Source: Olleya sp. Hel_I_94
GTDB lineage: Bacteria > Bacteroidota > Bacteroidia > Flavobacteriales > Flavobacteriaceae
Reading direction: 5' to 3'
NCBI RefSeq assembly: GCF_007827365.1
Contig: NZ_VISI01000001.1
Span: forward strand, 250,501 to 314,500
DNA: 64,000 bases
Of the stretch, positions 8,944 to 17,523 are shown in pieces. The notes below the pieces were generated by a model. It had not been told where the DNA came from, ran no database searches, and was given only the letters and a program-made list of their open reading frames with translations. Numbering within the stretch: position 1 is the first letter of the stretch; each line of letters begins with the position of its first letter. Position numbers and translations under genes: made by a program.

Positions 8944-9762
8944 TTAGTCTACAAAATTAGCTTGTTCTGGCTTAACAAACATTGCTGCATCTGGTGCTGT
9001 TGTAGACAACTTTACATCTGTAAAAACATTAGGCGTTTTAGGTGTTGTTGGCCTATCATTTTTAAAACCATAACCTGTAATTGTATTTGGCAAAAGTAGA
9101 CCGTTTACTTCTTGCCAATCACCATAACGTCTAAAATGTAATTCTTTAGTATCAATTCCTGGCACAAAGTTTACTGTGTAACCCAACCATTCCATTTTAA
9201 AAGTCTCAGCATTATAATATAATACATAAATATCCTCAGGTGTTGCTCCTACACCATTATCGTATGAAATTTTAATTCCTGGATAAGTCACACCTTCAAA
9301 AGTTAGTGCTTCTGCTTCAGAAAATTTAATTCCGTCGTCAGACAAAATAAAAGGCATAGTATAAAAATAGAACATTAAGTTATAGCCAAATTTAGGATCA
9401 TAACCTTTATATTCTTTATCTGTTTTATTTAATAACCATGGTTTTTGACCATCAAAACCAATAGCATAATTTTGAGATGTTAATAAGGCTTTTCTATTGT
9501 ATAAATCTGTAGTTGTAACTTCTTTTCCATCAGGCTTCTCTTGCGTATACTCTAAAGATCGCATAGATTTCCATAGCTCCAAACCACCATGTGCCTTAAA
9601 TACTTTAGTTAAATTTTCCGGATATTTGTTAGTCTCTTTAACTGCTTTTTCTGTAGGTGCTTTTTCTGCTTCGTTTGTCACAGTTTGAGTTTCGGTTTTT
9701 GTTTCAGATTTACATGAAAACAAAAATAAACCTAGTGATAATGTGTAAAGTATTTTTCTCAT
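8944..9762 (-). CDS. DUF6503-like lipoprotein, paralog B
   Basis: A 272-residue lipoprotein (lipobox LFSC, residues 14-17) and a tandem duplicate of the gene at 8027-8830. It shares the motifs listed there and differs mainly in the charged linker after the lipid anchor (about residues 20-45, rich in Glu, Thr and Lys) and in the C-terminal third. The function is unknown. The duplication with separate terminators suggests divergence of regulation or ligand. Confidence 0.75.
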   Translation of the reverse strand: MRKILYTLSLGLFLFSCKSETKTETQTVTNEAEKAPTEKAVKETNKYPENLTKVFKAHGGLELWKSMRSLEYTQEKPDGKEVTTTDLYNRKALLTSQNYAIGFDGQKPWLLNKTDKEYKGYDPKFGYNLMFYFYTMPFILSDDGIKFSEAEALTFEGVTYPGIKISYDNGVGATPEDIYVLYYNAETFKMEWLGYTVNFVPGIDTKELHFRRYGDWQEVNGLLLPNTITGYGFKNDRPTTPKTPNVFTDVKLSTTAPDAAMFVKPEQANFVD

Positions 9763-9944
9763 TTAAATAATGGTTTTTAGTATTCTTAAGTAAGTAGAAA
9801 TTAATCACATTTCTTTACAAAAAAAAGGTAGCAATTTGATATTTTTTATTAGTCTTCAATTTTTAAAGTATCTGTTATTTTATAGCGTATTTATTATGTA
9901 TTTACACCTAAATATCAAAATAAATTTTAGATAATGCATCCGTC

Positions 9945-9974
9945 TTGTAGACTGCAAGATTTAGCTTAAATTTG
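9945..9974 (+). promoter_or_regulatory. Promoter of the TrmH-family methyltransferase gene
   Basis: TTG (9945-9947), a 19-nt spacer, then TAAATTTG (9967-9974). Both boxes and the spacing fit the Bacteroidota -33/-7 consensus. The start codon is 34 nt further on. Confidence 0.65.
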
Positions 9975-10008
9975 TGATGAAATATAAATAGGGTTTTAAA
10001 CATTTAAA

Positions 10009-10806
10009 ATGGCAAATAAAGAAATAAGTAGCACTCAAAATCCACTAATAAAACATATTGTTTTACTTAAAGAAAAATCCCGTGAACGTAAAAAAACAAA
10101 TACGTTTGTTTTAGAAGGTGAACGTGAAATTCAGCTGGCTTTAAACGGACAGTATGCCATACAAACTATTTTAGTCTTACCCGAAATTTATGATATTACA
10201 AAACTTGCTGAATTACCTAAGACTATTGATATTATTGAAGTCTCAAAAGAAGTTTACCAAAAAATAGCCTATCGTGAAACTACGGAAGGTATAATCGCTA
10301 TTGCCAAAAGCAAACCACATCAATTAGAATCTATTGTTTTTAACAATAACAACCCTTTAATTTTAATCGCCGAAGCACCTGAAAAACCAGGTAATATTGG
10401 TGCCATTTTACGTACTGCAGATGCTGCAAATGTAGATGCTGTAATTATTGCAAATCCAAAAACAGACTTGTACAATCCAAACATCGTACGTTCTAGCGTT
10501 GGCTGTGTTTTTACCAACCAAATTGCAACAGGTAGCACTGAAGATATTATAACTTTTTTAAACAAAAATAATATTGCTATTTACAGTGCCATTTTACAAG
10601 ATGCTGTGCATTATCACGAACAAGATTATAGTAAAGCAACTGCTATTGTTGTTGGTACGGAAGCTGATGGTTTAAGTGAGACTTGGCGACAAGCGTCTAA
10701 ACAAAATATAAAAATACCTATGCAAGGTGCAATAGACTCCATGAATGTGTCTGTTGCTGCTGGAATATTAATTTTTGAAGCTAAACGTCAGCGTAATTTT
10801 AAATAA
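10009..10806 (+). CDS. TrmH/SpoU-family RNA 2'-O-methyltransferase
   Basis: A 265-residue SPOUT-class methyltransferase. The N-terminal substrate-binding domain (about residues 1-100) includes the KHIVLLKEKSRERK basic segment. The catalytic domain follows, with the three SPOUT knot motifs: EKPGNIGAILRTADA, IVVGTEADGLS and IPMQGAIDSMNVSVAAGI. The closing NVS(V/A)A signature is intact. It would methylate a ribose in rRNA or tRNA, but the exact nucleotide cannot be read from the sequence. The next gene begins 4 nt after its stop, so the two are co-transcribed. Confidence 0.9.
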   Translation: MANKEISSTQNPLIKHIVLLKEKSRERKKTNTFVLEGEREIQLALNGQYAIQTILVLPEIYDITKLAELPKTIDIIEVSKEVYQKIAYRETTEGIIAIAKSKPHQLESIVFNNNNPLILIAEAPEKPGNIGAILRTADAANVDAVIIANPKTDLYNPNIVRSSVGCVFTNQIATGSTEDIITFLNKNNIAIYSAILQDAVHYHEQDYSKATAIVVGTEADGLSETWRQASKQNIKIPMQGAIDSMNVSVAAGILIFEAKRQRNFK

Positions 10807-10810
10807 ACAA

Positions 10811-12043
10811 ATGACTGCAACCACTTTATTTTACATTTTAATTGCCATACTAATTATAAGTTTTATAATAGATAAAATTCTGGATGCGCTTAACGCAAAA
10901 CACTATAATGATGCTTTGCCTTACGAGCTAATAGATGTTTATGACGACGCAGAATACAAAAAATCACAACGTTACAAAGCGACTAACTATACATTTGGAT
11001 TGCTTACCTCAACGTTTTCTATACTATTAACTTTAGGGTTTTTCTTTTTTGATGGTTTTGCATACGTAGATCAATTGGCAAGACAGTTAACCTATAATTC
11101 TATTTTAGTAACACTTATTTTTTTTGGAATAATAATGTTAGGTAGCGATGTGTTGACTACACCTTTTTCTTATTATAAAACCTTTGTTATAGAAGAACGG
11201 TTTGGGTTTAATAAAACCACAAAAAAAACCTTTATCATAGACAAAATTAAAGGTTGGATGATGACTATTTTCGTTGGTGGTTTAATATTAGGTGCTTTAA
11301 CCTGGTTTTATCAAACTACAGGCTCAAAATTCTGGTTATATGCTTGGATGCTAATAACCGTATTTACGGTCTTTGTAAATCTATTTTATTCAAGACTAAT
11401 CGTGCCAATATTTAATAAACAAAGTCCATTGGAAGATGGCAGTTTGCGTACTGCAATCTCTGACTATGCTAATACTGTTGGTTTTAATTTAGATAAAATT
11501 TTTATTATAGATGGCTCTAAACGTAGTACAAAAGCAAACGCTTATTTTTCCGGTTTTGGAAATGAAAAACGCGTTACACTATATGATACTTTAGTTAACG
11601 ATTTAAATGAAGATGAAATTGTTGCTGTTTTAGCGCATGAGATTGGCCATTATAAAAAGAAACACATTATTTTTAATCTGATAACATCCATATTGTTAAC
11701 AGGTTTTACCCTTTATATTTTATCGCTTTTAATAGGAAACCCAATGTTGAGCGAAGCCTTAGGTGTTACAACACCAAGTTTTCATATAGGACTAATTGCT
11801 TTCGGAATTTTATATTCGCCTTTATCTGAAATAACAGGTTTATTAATGAACTGGTTTTCACGCAAGTTTGAGTACCAAGCCGATAATTTCGCAAAAACCA
11901 CCTATAAGTCTGAACCTTTAATTACGTCGCTTAAAAAATTATCTAAAAATAGTTTAAGTAATTTAACACCACATCCAGCGTATGTTTTTATGCATTATTC
12001 GCATCCTACTTTGCTAGAAAGAATTAAAAATTTAAGACAGTAA
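10811..12043 (+). CDS. M48-family membrane zinc metallopeptidase (CAAX protease/Ste24 type)
   Basis: A 410-residue integral membrane protease. It has about six hydrophobic segments (first at residues 4-22), the zinc motif HEIGH at 276-280 (AVLAHEIGHYKKKH), and a downstream E-(Y/F)-QAD segment (FEYQADNFA) supplying the third ligand. This is the Ste24/CAAX prenyl protease-like organisation of M48A; in bacteria such enzymes act in membrane protein quality control. I chose ATG at 10811 because an earlier in-frame ATG at 10775 lies inside the preceding gene and adds an odd 12-residue extension. Confidence 0.9.
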   Translation: MTATTLFYILIAILIISFIIDKILDALNAKHYNDALPYELIDVYDDAEYKKSQRYKATNYTFGLLTSTFSILLTLGFFFFDGFAYVDQLARQLTYNSILVTLIFFGIIMLGSDVLTTPFSYYKTFVIEERFGFNKTTKKTFIIDKIKGWMMTIFVGGLILGALTWFYQTTGSKFWLYAWMLITVFTVFVNLFYSRLIVPIFNKQSPLEDGSLRTAISDYANTVGFNLDKIFIIDGSKRSTKANAYFSGFGNEKRVTLYDTLVNDLNEDEIVAVLAHEIGHYKKKHIIFNLITSILLTGFTLYILSLLIGNPMLSEALGVTTPSFHIGLIAFGILYSPLSEITGLLMNWFSRKFEYQADNFAKTTYKSEPLITSLKKLSKNSLSNLTPHPAYVFMHYSHPTLLERIKNLRQ

Positions 12044-12164
12044 ATCAGTGTTATTTATAATTTTACTTTAACTTGTAGATACCGTTTCCATAAAAATAAC
12101 ATGAGATTAATTGTATCATGTTTAATAGTATTAAAATTAATTTAGTGTCAATAAATTAAAAGTA

Positions 12165-12893
12165 ATGTTTAGACATCAAGGCAAAAGCAGAAATCTAAAA
12201 CATAATCTACGCATTGCTACAGTATTATCGTTTGTTGCTGGAATTGTTAATGTAGTGGGATTTTTAGCTTTTAATCAATTAACAACAAATGTTACAGGTC
12301 ATTTTGCACTATTTATAAATGATGTTGCTGAATTTAAATTTTGGAAAGGAACTATTTATTTTTTGTATATATTTTCATTTTTATTTGGTTCTTTTTGCTC
12401 TAGCTTTTTGATTGAAAAATTTAGAGAAAACAAACAACTTAATGTTTACGTTATACCTACACTTATTGAATGTTTTATTTTAATATCTATAGGCATTTCA
12501 AGTAATTTTTTAATGATTTTATATCCAAACATAGTGATATGTTTACTCCTTTTTGCAATGGGACTTCAAAATTCTTTTGTAACAAAAATCTCAAATGCAG
12601 TTGTCAGAACAACACATTTAACTGGTCTTTTTACAGACTTAGGCATTGATCTTTCCATGTTATTATTTCCCAAATATGATGCTATAAGAGTAAAACTAAA
12701 AGCAAATATTAAACTGCGTATTTATATTATTTTATTCTTTTTTGCTGGTGGACTTAGTGGTGGTTTTTTTTACTCAAAACTAAATTTACAATTAAACACA
12801 TTAATTATTGGTGCAACAATTTTACTAATAAGTTTATACTATGATGTGCTTAGATATAAAGTTATAAAAGTTAAAAGGAAAAATTATAAATAA
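12165..12893 (+). CDS. YoaK (DUF1275) family membrane protein
   Basis: A 242-residue membrane protein with about six hydrophobic segments. The N-terminal signature SFVAGIVNVVGFLAF...TNVTGH and the later QNSFVTKISNAVVRTTHLTGLFTDLG are characteristic of the YoaK/DUF1275 family. The function of the family is not established. Convergent with the next gene, 6 nt apart. Confidence 0.88.
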   Translation: MFRHQGKSRNLKHNLRIATVLSFVAGIVNVVGFLAFNQLTTNVTGHFALFINDVAEFKFWKGTIYFLYIFSFLFGSFCSSFLIEKFRENKQLNVYVIPTLIECFILISIGISSNFLMILYPNIVICLLLFAMGLQNSFVTKISNAVVRTTHLTGLFTDLGIDLSMLLFPKYDAIRVKLKANIKLRIYIILFFFAGGLSGGFFYSKLNLQLNTLIIGATILLISLYYDVLRYKVIKVKRKNYK

Positions 12894-12899
12894 TTGGTT

Positions 12900-13802
12900 T
12901 TAATACTCCTCTTGCAAAGCACTTTGCAAATTATAATGCTCAAAACTAAATCCAGTATCTTCTATCTTTTTAGAACTTACACGTTGACTTTCAAATAACA
13001 AAATATGCATTTCGCCTAAAATTAGTTTCATTAAAAACTCTGGAATGTTAGGTAAAAACAAAGGTCTTTTTAATTGTTGTGCTATAGATTTTGTTAATTG
13101 CTTATTAGTTTCTGGATTTGGTGCTACACCATTATATACACCTTCTAATTTGTTTTCCAGTACATGTAAAAACAGATTAGCCAAGTCCGTAATATGAATC
13201 CATGATTGCCACTGTTTACCAGATCCAAAAGCTGCTCCTGCTCCAAATTTAATTGGTTTAGCCATTTCAGGAAGCGCACCACCTTTTGCAGATAGCACCA
13301 ATCCTATTCTAACTTTAGATACCATAATATTTAAAGTGGAAAAGGCATCTACAACCTGCTCCCACTGTTCTACCACTTGACCTAAAAACGAAGAACTTAC
13401 TGTATTAAAATCTTCTGAATAGTAATTAGTTAATGAACTTGGATAAATACCAATTGCACTAGCAGACACAATTTGTTTAACCTGATTAGGATGATTTTTA
13501 AGCGTATCAAAAAGTAATTGTGATGTTTGGACACGACTTAACATAATTGTTTTTTTATAAGACGCTGTCCAGCGTTTTGAAATACTAGCTCCAACTAAAT
13601 GTATTATAGCATCAACCTCATTTAGGCATGCTGTATCTATTTCATTTTTTGAAGGATTCCAATAAAACCCTGTATAATTTGGGTCTGTTTCTAATTTGGA
13701 TTTACTTGTAGTAAGGTAATTAACAGCAATATTATTTAAACGACATTGTTTTACAATTTCGCTTCCAATTAAACCTGTTGCTCCTGTAATTAATATGCGC
13801 AT
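12900..13802 (-). CDS. TIGR01777-type NAD(P)-dependent epimerase/oxidoreductase
   Basis: A 300-residue extended short-chain dehydrogenase. The N-terminal nucleotide-binding motif is GATGLIG (residues 7-13). VDAIIHLVGASIS-RW, SASAIGIYP and the C-terminal DUF1731-like segment (GEMHILLFESQRVSSKKIEDTGFSF) define the TIGR01777/YfcH group. The substrate is unknown. No clear operon partner: the next minus-strand gene upstream starts well away. Confidence 0.9.
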   Translation of the reverse strand: MRILITGATGLIGSEIVKQCRLNNIAVNYLTTSKSKLETDPNYTGFYWNPSKNEIDTACLNEVDAIIHLVGASISKRWTASYKKTIMLSRVQTSQLLFDTLKNHPNQVKQIVSASAIGIYPSSLTNYYSEDFNTVSSSFLGQVVEQWEQVVDAFSTLNIMVSKVRIGLVLSAKGGALPEMAKPIKFGAGAAFGSGKQWQSWIHITDLANLFLHVLENKLEGVYNGVAPNPETNKQLTKSIAQQLKRPLFLPNIPEFLMKLILGEMHILLFESQRVSSKKIEDTGFSFEHYNLQSALQEEY

Positions 13803-13898
13803 TCTTTTTTATATAAAAATACGAATAAGTCTGACTAATTGTAATTGCTTTAAGTAAGCTTTAACGTTTAGTAAAATGATATAAATTATACAAGCTAA

Positions 13899-14588
13899 TT
13901 ATGCTTCTTTTACAGCTCTTAATATATGTCGCTTACTTGGTGGACCAGGAAGACGGTCTACCTTAAAACCTACGCCTGACATAGCACGTCGTGCAGCACC
14001 TTGAGCACAATAGGTCATTAAAACACCATTGGGCTTAAGTGCTTCAAACATTATTTTAAAAATAGAGGCTGTCCACAATTCAGGTTGTTCGGTTGGTCCA
14101 AAAGCATCAAAATAAATAACATCAAATTGATTAATAGCTTTTAAATTAAAGATGTCTTGGTTTCTTTTTTCTAGTGTAAATCTTGGTGTTATTTTATGTG
14201 GTATGTCCCAAGAGACCTCATGCATTGTATTAAATATGTTTTGCTGTTCAGGAACCAATAATTCTTCTGGAAAATTTAATTGATTAATTATATCCATGGT
14301 AACCGGAAATGTCTCTACACCAACATAATTAATTGTTAGTGGTAGTGTTTCTGATTTAACTAGCGTATTAAAGGCGTTAAGTCCAGATCCAAAACCTAAC
14401 TCTAAAATAGAACAGGATTGTGTTTCTTCTTGACTTTTTAAAGAAGACAAAAAATAAAACAATCCTGATTTAAGATAGACAAAATCAGACTCTTCTATTG
14501 CTCCAGAAGTAGAATGGTAATGTGCTTTGTATTTTGGGTGCAACAATGTTGAAGAACCATCTTTTGTAATTTCGATTATTGGTTTCAA
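13899..14588 (-). CDS. mnmD: tRNA 5-methylaminomethyl-2-thiouridine methyltransferase
   Basis: A 229-residue SAM-dependent methyltransferase of the MnmD (DUF752) type, the stand-alone version of the methyltransferase half of MnmC. It would make the last methylation of mnm5s2U34 in tRNA. Visible motifs: the SAM loop LELGFGSGLNAFNTL, the acidic YFDAFGPTEQPELW segment, the MTYCAQGAARRAM core and the C-terminal LPGPPSKRHILRA. No FAD oxidase half is present. It is the third gene of a tight operon: only 1 nt separates it from the cytochrome-like gene. Confidence 0.92.
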   Translation of the reverse strand: MKPIIEITKDGSSTLLHPKYKAHYHSTSGAIEESDFVYLKSGLFYFLSSLKSQEETQSCSILELGFGSGLNAFNTLVKSETLPLTINYVGVETFPVTMDIINQLNFPEELLVPEQQNIFNTMHEVSWDIPHKITPRFTLEKRNQDIFNLKAINQFDVIYFDAFGPTEQPELWTASIFKIMFEALKPNGVLMTYCAQGAARRAMSGVGFKVDRLPGPPSKRHILRAVKEA

Positions 14589-14589
14589 C

Positions 14590-15021
14590 CTATTGTGAGA
14601 TTAAAAGTTTTTTAATTTTAGGAATTGGTCCTGTACATTCTAAACTGTGACAAGAGATACATGTATTAATTGTATTATTAAACCTGTCTTTTAAACTTAA
14701 ATCAGAACTAGTATTATAAATCTCCTTTTGAGCGGTTAAAAAGATATTAGAAAAACTTTTAAATCGTTCGGTTCTTGCTTTAAAGTCTGATAATTGGGCA
14801 GTATGAATATTCAAAAATTGCTCCGGAAAAGGGGTTAAATCCTCTTCTTTTACAACTTGTTTTTTAAGCTCAAGATTAAATGCATACAGCTCTTTCATTA
14901 AAACTGACATTTCTGAAGGTACATACATGTCGTAAATAACCTCTGCTTTGACAGCCTTATTAGCATTGTCTTTACATGATATAAAAAAGACTAGAATTAT
15001 AAAATAAAAAACAGGTTTCAT
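14590..15021 (-). CDS. Lipoprotein with one c-type heme motif
   Basis: A 143-residue lipoprotein (lipobox FISC near residues 13-16). A single CISCH heme-binding motif lies near the C-terminus, in NTCISCHSLECTGP, and is followed by GPIPKI, where a Met or other sixth ligand is not obvious. The long helical N-terminal part resembles cytochrome c'-type four-helix proteins, whose heme motif is also C-terminal. Periplasmic electron carrier or small-ligand binding is an inference. Sits between a DUF4920 gene and mnmD with 1-nt gaps. Confidence 0.75.
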   Translation of the reverse strand: MKPVFYFIILVFFISCKDNANKAVKAEVIYDMYVPSEMSVLMKELYAFNLELKKQVVKEEDLTPFPEQFLNIHTAQLSDFKARTERFKSFSNIFLTAQKEIYNTSSDLSLKDRFNNTINTCISCHSLECTGPIPKIKKLLISQ

Positions 15022-15022
15022 A

Positions 15023-15544
15023 TTATTGTTTTTCTACTAATAATACACCATCAGCTAAAAATGAGAATGTACGTTTTGGCTCAGTAATAGCTTCAATTTC
15101 TGCTTTGTCTGCACCTTTATCTTCTGCGTAATGACGTTGCTCCTCTACGGACACTTCTTCAACAAAAGCCAAACCATTGACAATAACCTCCTGTTCTGCA
15201 ATATTTTTTGGCATAAAAAAACCATAGTCTTTAAATTTTACCATAACGTCATTACCATCTCCTAAGTCTGCTGTCATCCAACAACCTTTAGCCTGACACA
15301 CTTCCTTAACTTTTAAATTTACTTTAGTTGGGATACTATCACCTGCTTTCATGGCTGTGTAGTGACTAAGCATAGATGAAGAAGCAACAGCGTCATCTGC
15401 ATTAATCTCTTTACCAAAAGATTTGTAACTCACCTCAACTGTTTCAGTAACAACTTCGTCTTTAACTGTGTCGTCTTGTTTTGTTTCATTTTTACAAGCT
15501 ACTATTGTTAACAATAATGCAAATAAGATTAAATAATTTTTCAT
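15023..15544 (-). CDS. DUF4920 lipoprotein
   Basis: A 173-residue lipoprotein (lipobox IVAC) and first gene of the operon with the cytochrome-like protein and mnmD. The mature part matches DUF4920: VKEVCQAKGCWMT, where two cysteines five residues apart may bind a metal, then VMVKFKDYGFFMPK and GLAFVEEVSVEEQRHYAED. Family function is unknown; many members sit near redox or copper genes. A periplasmic metal role fits the neighbouring heme protein but is not shown. Confidence 0.85.
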   Translation of the reverse strand: MKNYLILFALLLTIVACKNETKQDDTVKDEVVTETVEVSYKSFGKEINADDAVASSSMLSHYTAMKAGDSIPTKVNLKVKEVCQAKGCWMTADLGDGNDVMVKFKDYGFFMPKNIAEQEVIVNGLAFVEEVSVEEQRHYAEDKGADKAEIEAITEPKRTFSFLADGVLLVEKQ

Positions 15545-15620
15545 CGTGTTTTCTATTATAATTTGTTATCCAAAGATAGTATTTTAAGCGTAATAGCATA
15601 CTTTCTAATATATATTTCTG

Positions 15621-15628
15621 TATTTTTG
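15621..15628 (+). promoter_or_regulatory. Probable -7 element of ilvE
   Basis: TATTTTTG matches TAnnTTTG and lies 23 nt before the ilvE start. No convincing -33 box. Confidence 0.4.
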
Positions 15629-15651
15629 TAACAGAAATTCAACCACAATAT

Positions 15652-16719
15652 ATGGCAACTTTAACCAAAAAAGACATAAAAATTACTAGAACTGAAACTT
15701 CAAAACTAAGCACTGTTGATTTTAACAATTTAGCTTTTGGACAAGTTTTTTCAGATCATATGCTAACTTGTGATTATAAAGATGGTAAATGGCAACTGCC
15801 AGAAATTGTACCATATAGCCCAATTACTTTAGATCCATCTGCCAAAATTTTTCATTATGGTCAGTCTATTTTTGAAGGAATGAAAGCCTATAAGGATACT
15901 ACTGAGGATGTGTTTATGTTTAGACCTTTAGAGAACGTAAAGCGTTTAAATATTTCGGCTAAACGTTTATCAATTCCTGAAGTTCCGGAAGATTATTTTC
16001 TTGAGGGATTAAAAGCACTTTTAGAAGTTGAAAAAGACTGGATACCTACTAACGAAGGTAGCTCGCTATATATTAGACCTTTTATTTTTGCCTCAGGAAA
16101 AGGGTTTCATGCCTCTCCTGCTGACGAATATAAATTTATAATTTGTACTGCACCTTCAGGTGCTTATTTTTCTGGAAAAGTAAATGTTTTAATTGAAGAA
16201 ACTTACTCACGTAGTGCTAATGGTGGTGTAGGTTTTGCTAAAGCTGGTGGTAATTATGCTGGACAATTTTATCCAACACAATTAGCAAAAGCTAAAGGAT
16301 ACCAACAGGTTATTTGGACAGATGATACTACTCATGAATATATCGAGGAAGCTGGTGCAATGAACGTGTTTATACGTATTAACGACACTTTACTAACCTC
16401 TCCTGTTAGTGATAGGATTTTAGATGGAATTACAAGAAAAAGTATCCTACAATTAGCTGAAGCTGAAGGTATAAAAACTGAGGTAAGAAAAGTAAAAGTT
16501 AGCGAGTTAGTTGATGCTGCTAAAAACGGTAGCTTAAAAGAAATGTTTGGTGCTGGAACTGCTGCAGTAATTTCGCCAATTTCTGGTTTTGGTTTTAGAG
16601 GTGAAGACTTTGAAATACCAGAGCAAGATCAATCATTTGCATCACAATTAAAACAACGTATTATAAATATACAAACCAATAAAACTGAAGATCCTTTTGG
16701 ATGGCGAGTTAAACTTTAA
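15652..16719 (+). CDS. ilvE: Branched-chain amino acid aminotransferase
   Basis: A 355-residue PLP-dependent class IV aminotransferase of the long BCAT type, which transfers the amino group between Val, Leu or Ile and 2-oxoglutarate. Typical segments: HYGQSIFEGMKAY, RP(F/L)IFASGKGFHASP, the PLP-lysine region GGVGFAKAGGNYAG, the EEAGAMNVF motif and the GAGTAAVISPI phosphate-binding loop. Length and motif order are normal. Monocistronic, with its own terminator. Confidence 0.95.
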   Translation: MATLTKKDIKITRTETSKLSTVDFNNLAFGQVFSDHMLTCDYKDGKWQLPEIVPYSPITLDPSAKIFHYGQSIFEGMKAYKDTTEDVFMFRPLENVKRLNISAKRLSIPEVPEDYFLEGLKALLEVEKDWIPTNEGSSLYIRPFIFASGKGFHASPADEYKFIICTAPSGAYFSGKVNVLIEETYSRSANGGVGFAKAGGNYAGQFYPTQLAKAKGYQQVIWTDDTTHEYIEEAGAMNVFIRINDTLLTSPVSDRILDGITRKSILQLAEAEGIKTEVRKVKVSELVDAAKNGSLKEMFGAGTAAVISPISGFGFRGEDFEIPEQDQSFASQLKQRIINIQTNKTEDPFGWRVKL

Positions 16720-16754
16720 TTTTAATAAATAGTTTTATCTAATTTTAGATAACT

Positions 16755-16785
16755 AAAAAAGCAACCATTTGGTTGCTTTTTTTTT
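16755..16785. terminator. Bidirectional terminator between ilvE and the MazG-like gene
   Basis: GCAACC (16761-16766), ATTT loop, GGTTGC (16771-16776), flanked by A6 and T9 runs. It serves the two convergent genes. Confidence 0.85.
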
Positions 16786-16802
16786 GTTGTAATTATTATA
16801 TA

Positions 16803-17189
16803 TTACTTGTCTAATATTGCTTTAATATTAGGCTTAAAATAATTTGGACCTTTTAGTACTTTACCGTCTTCTCTGTAAATAGGTTCTCCATCTTCTCCTA
16901 ATTTACTCATATTACTACGTTGTATTTCTGCAAAGACTTCTTCTATCTTATCTTGCATACCATGTTCTATTATCGTACCACACAATATGTATAGCATGTC
17001 TCCTAATGCATCTGCTACTTCAACTAGGTCGTTGTTTTTTGCTGCTTCTAAATATTCTTCATTTTCCTCTCGCATTAACTCGTAACGCAGTAGGTTTTTA
17101 TCTAGACCTAAATCTGCTTTAGGTGTTTCTCTGTGTCCTATTTTAAAAGCGGTATGAAATGCTTTTACAGCCTGTATTTTATCTTGCAT
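16803..17189 (-). CDS. MazG-like nucleoside triphosphate pyrophosphohydrolase
   Basis: A 128-residue all-alpha NTP pyrophosphohydrolase. The metal-binding signature is EENEEYLEAAK followed by EVADALGDMLYI, that is the E-x2-E ... E-x2-D pattern of the MazG/PRA-PH superfamily. It would hydrolyse a (d)NTP to the monophosphate; the natural substrate is not evident. It lies divergent to the small membrane protein at 17254. Confidence 0.85.
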   Translation of the reverse strand: MQDKIQAVKAFHTAFKIGHRETPKADLGLDKNLLRYELMREENEEYLEAAKNNDLVEVADALGDMLYILCGTIIEHGMQDKIEEVFAEIQRSNMSKLGEDGEPIYREDGKVLKGPNYFKPNIKAILDK

Positions 17190-17208
17190 GTAATTGTTGT
17201 TTTATTCC

Positions 17209-17239
17209 TTGAAGTTAGTACTTAGTTTTACTAATTTTG
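17209..17239 (+). promoter_or_regulatory. Promoter of the 61-residue membrane protein gene
   Basis: TTG (17209-17211), 20-nt spacer, TAATTTTG (17232-17239): both Bacteroidota promoter boxes with normal spacing, ending 14 nt before the start codon. Confidence 0.65.
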
Positions 17240-17253
17240 CTTAAAAATAAATT

Positions 17254-17439
17254 ATGTTTAGTAAAGGACAAATCGTTTTTGGAATTTTATTCGCTATCGC
17301 ATTTATTATCGTACTGATTAGAATGTACCGTAAGGATCTAAACTTGCACAAAGTCCATTATAAAGGTGTCCTATGGATACTATTAGCTTTTCTTGCTTTT
17401 ATTGGTATGATTGTCGCTATTAAAGTGATTTTCAAGTAA
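17254..17439 (+). CDS. Small membrane protein, unknown
   Basis: A 61-residue protein with two predicted membrane helices (about residues 5-23 and 40-60) joined by a basic loop (MYRKDLNLHKVHYK). Its own promoter and terminator support it as a real gene. I recognise no family. Confidence 0.7.
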   Translation: MFSKGQIVFGILFAIAFIIVLIRMYRKDLNLHKVHYKGVLWILLAFLAFIGMIVAIKVIFK

Positions 17440-17462
17440 AATACATCTTCTAATTATAATAT

Positions 17463-17500
17463 AAAAAAAGCCTTAATCTAAATTAGATTAAGGCTTTTTA
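17463..17500. terminator. Bidirectional terminator
   Basis: AGCCTTAATCT (17469-17479) and AGATTAAGGCT (17485-17495) with a short AT loop, flanked by an A7 run and a T5 run. It lies between the small membrane protein and the convergent peptidase gene. Confidence 0.9.
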
Positions 17501-17501
17501 A

Positions 17502-17515
17502 TTTCCGCGAAAGCG
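17502..17515. repeat. Partial copy of the TTTCGC-N4-GCGGAAA palindrome
   Basis: TTTCCGCGAAAGCG between genes; compare 6142-6158 and 51564-51580. Confidence 0.3.
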
Positions 17516-17523
17516 TTATAATT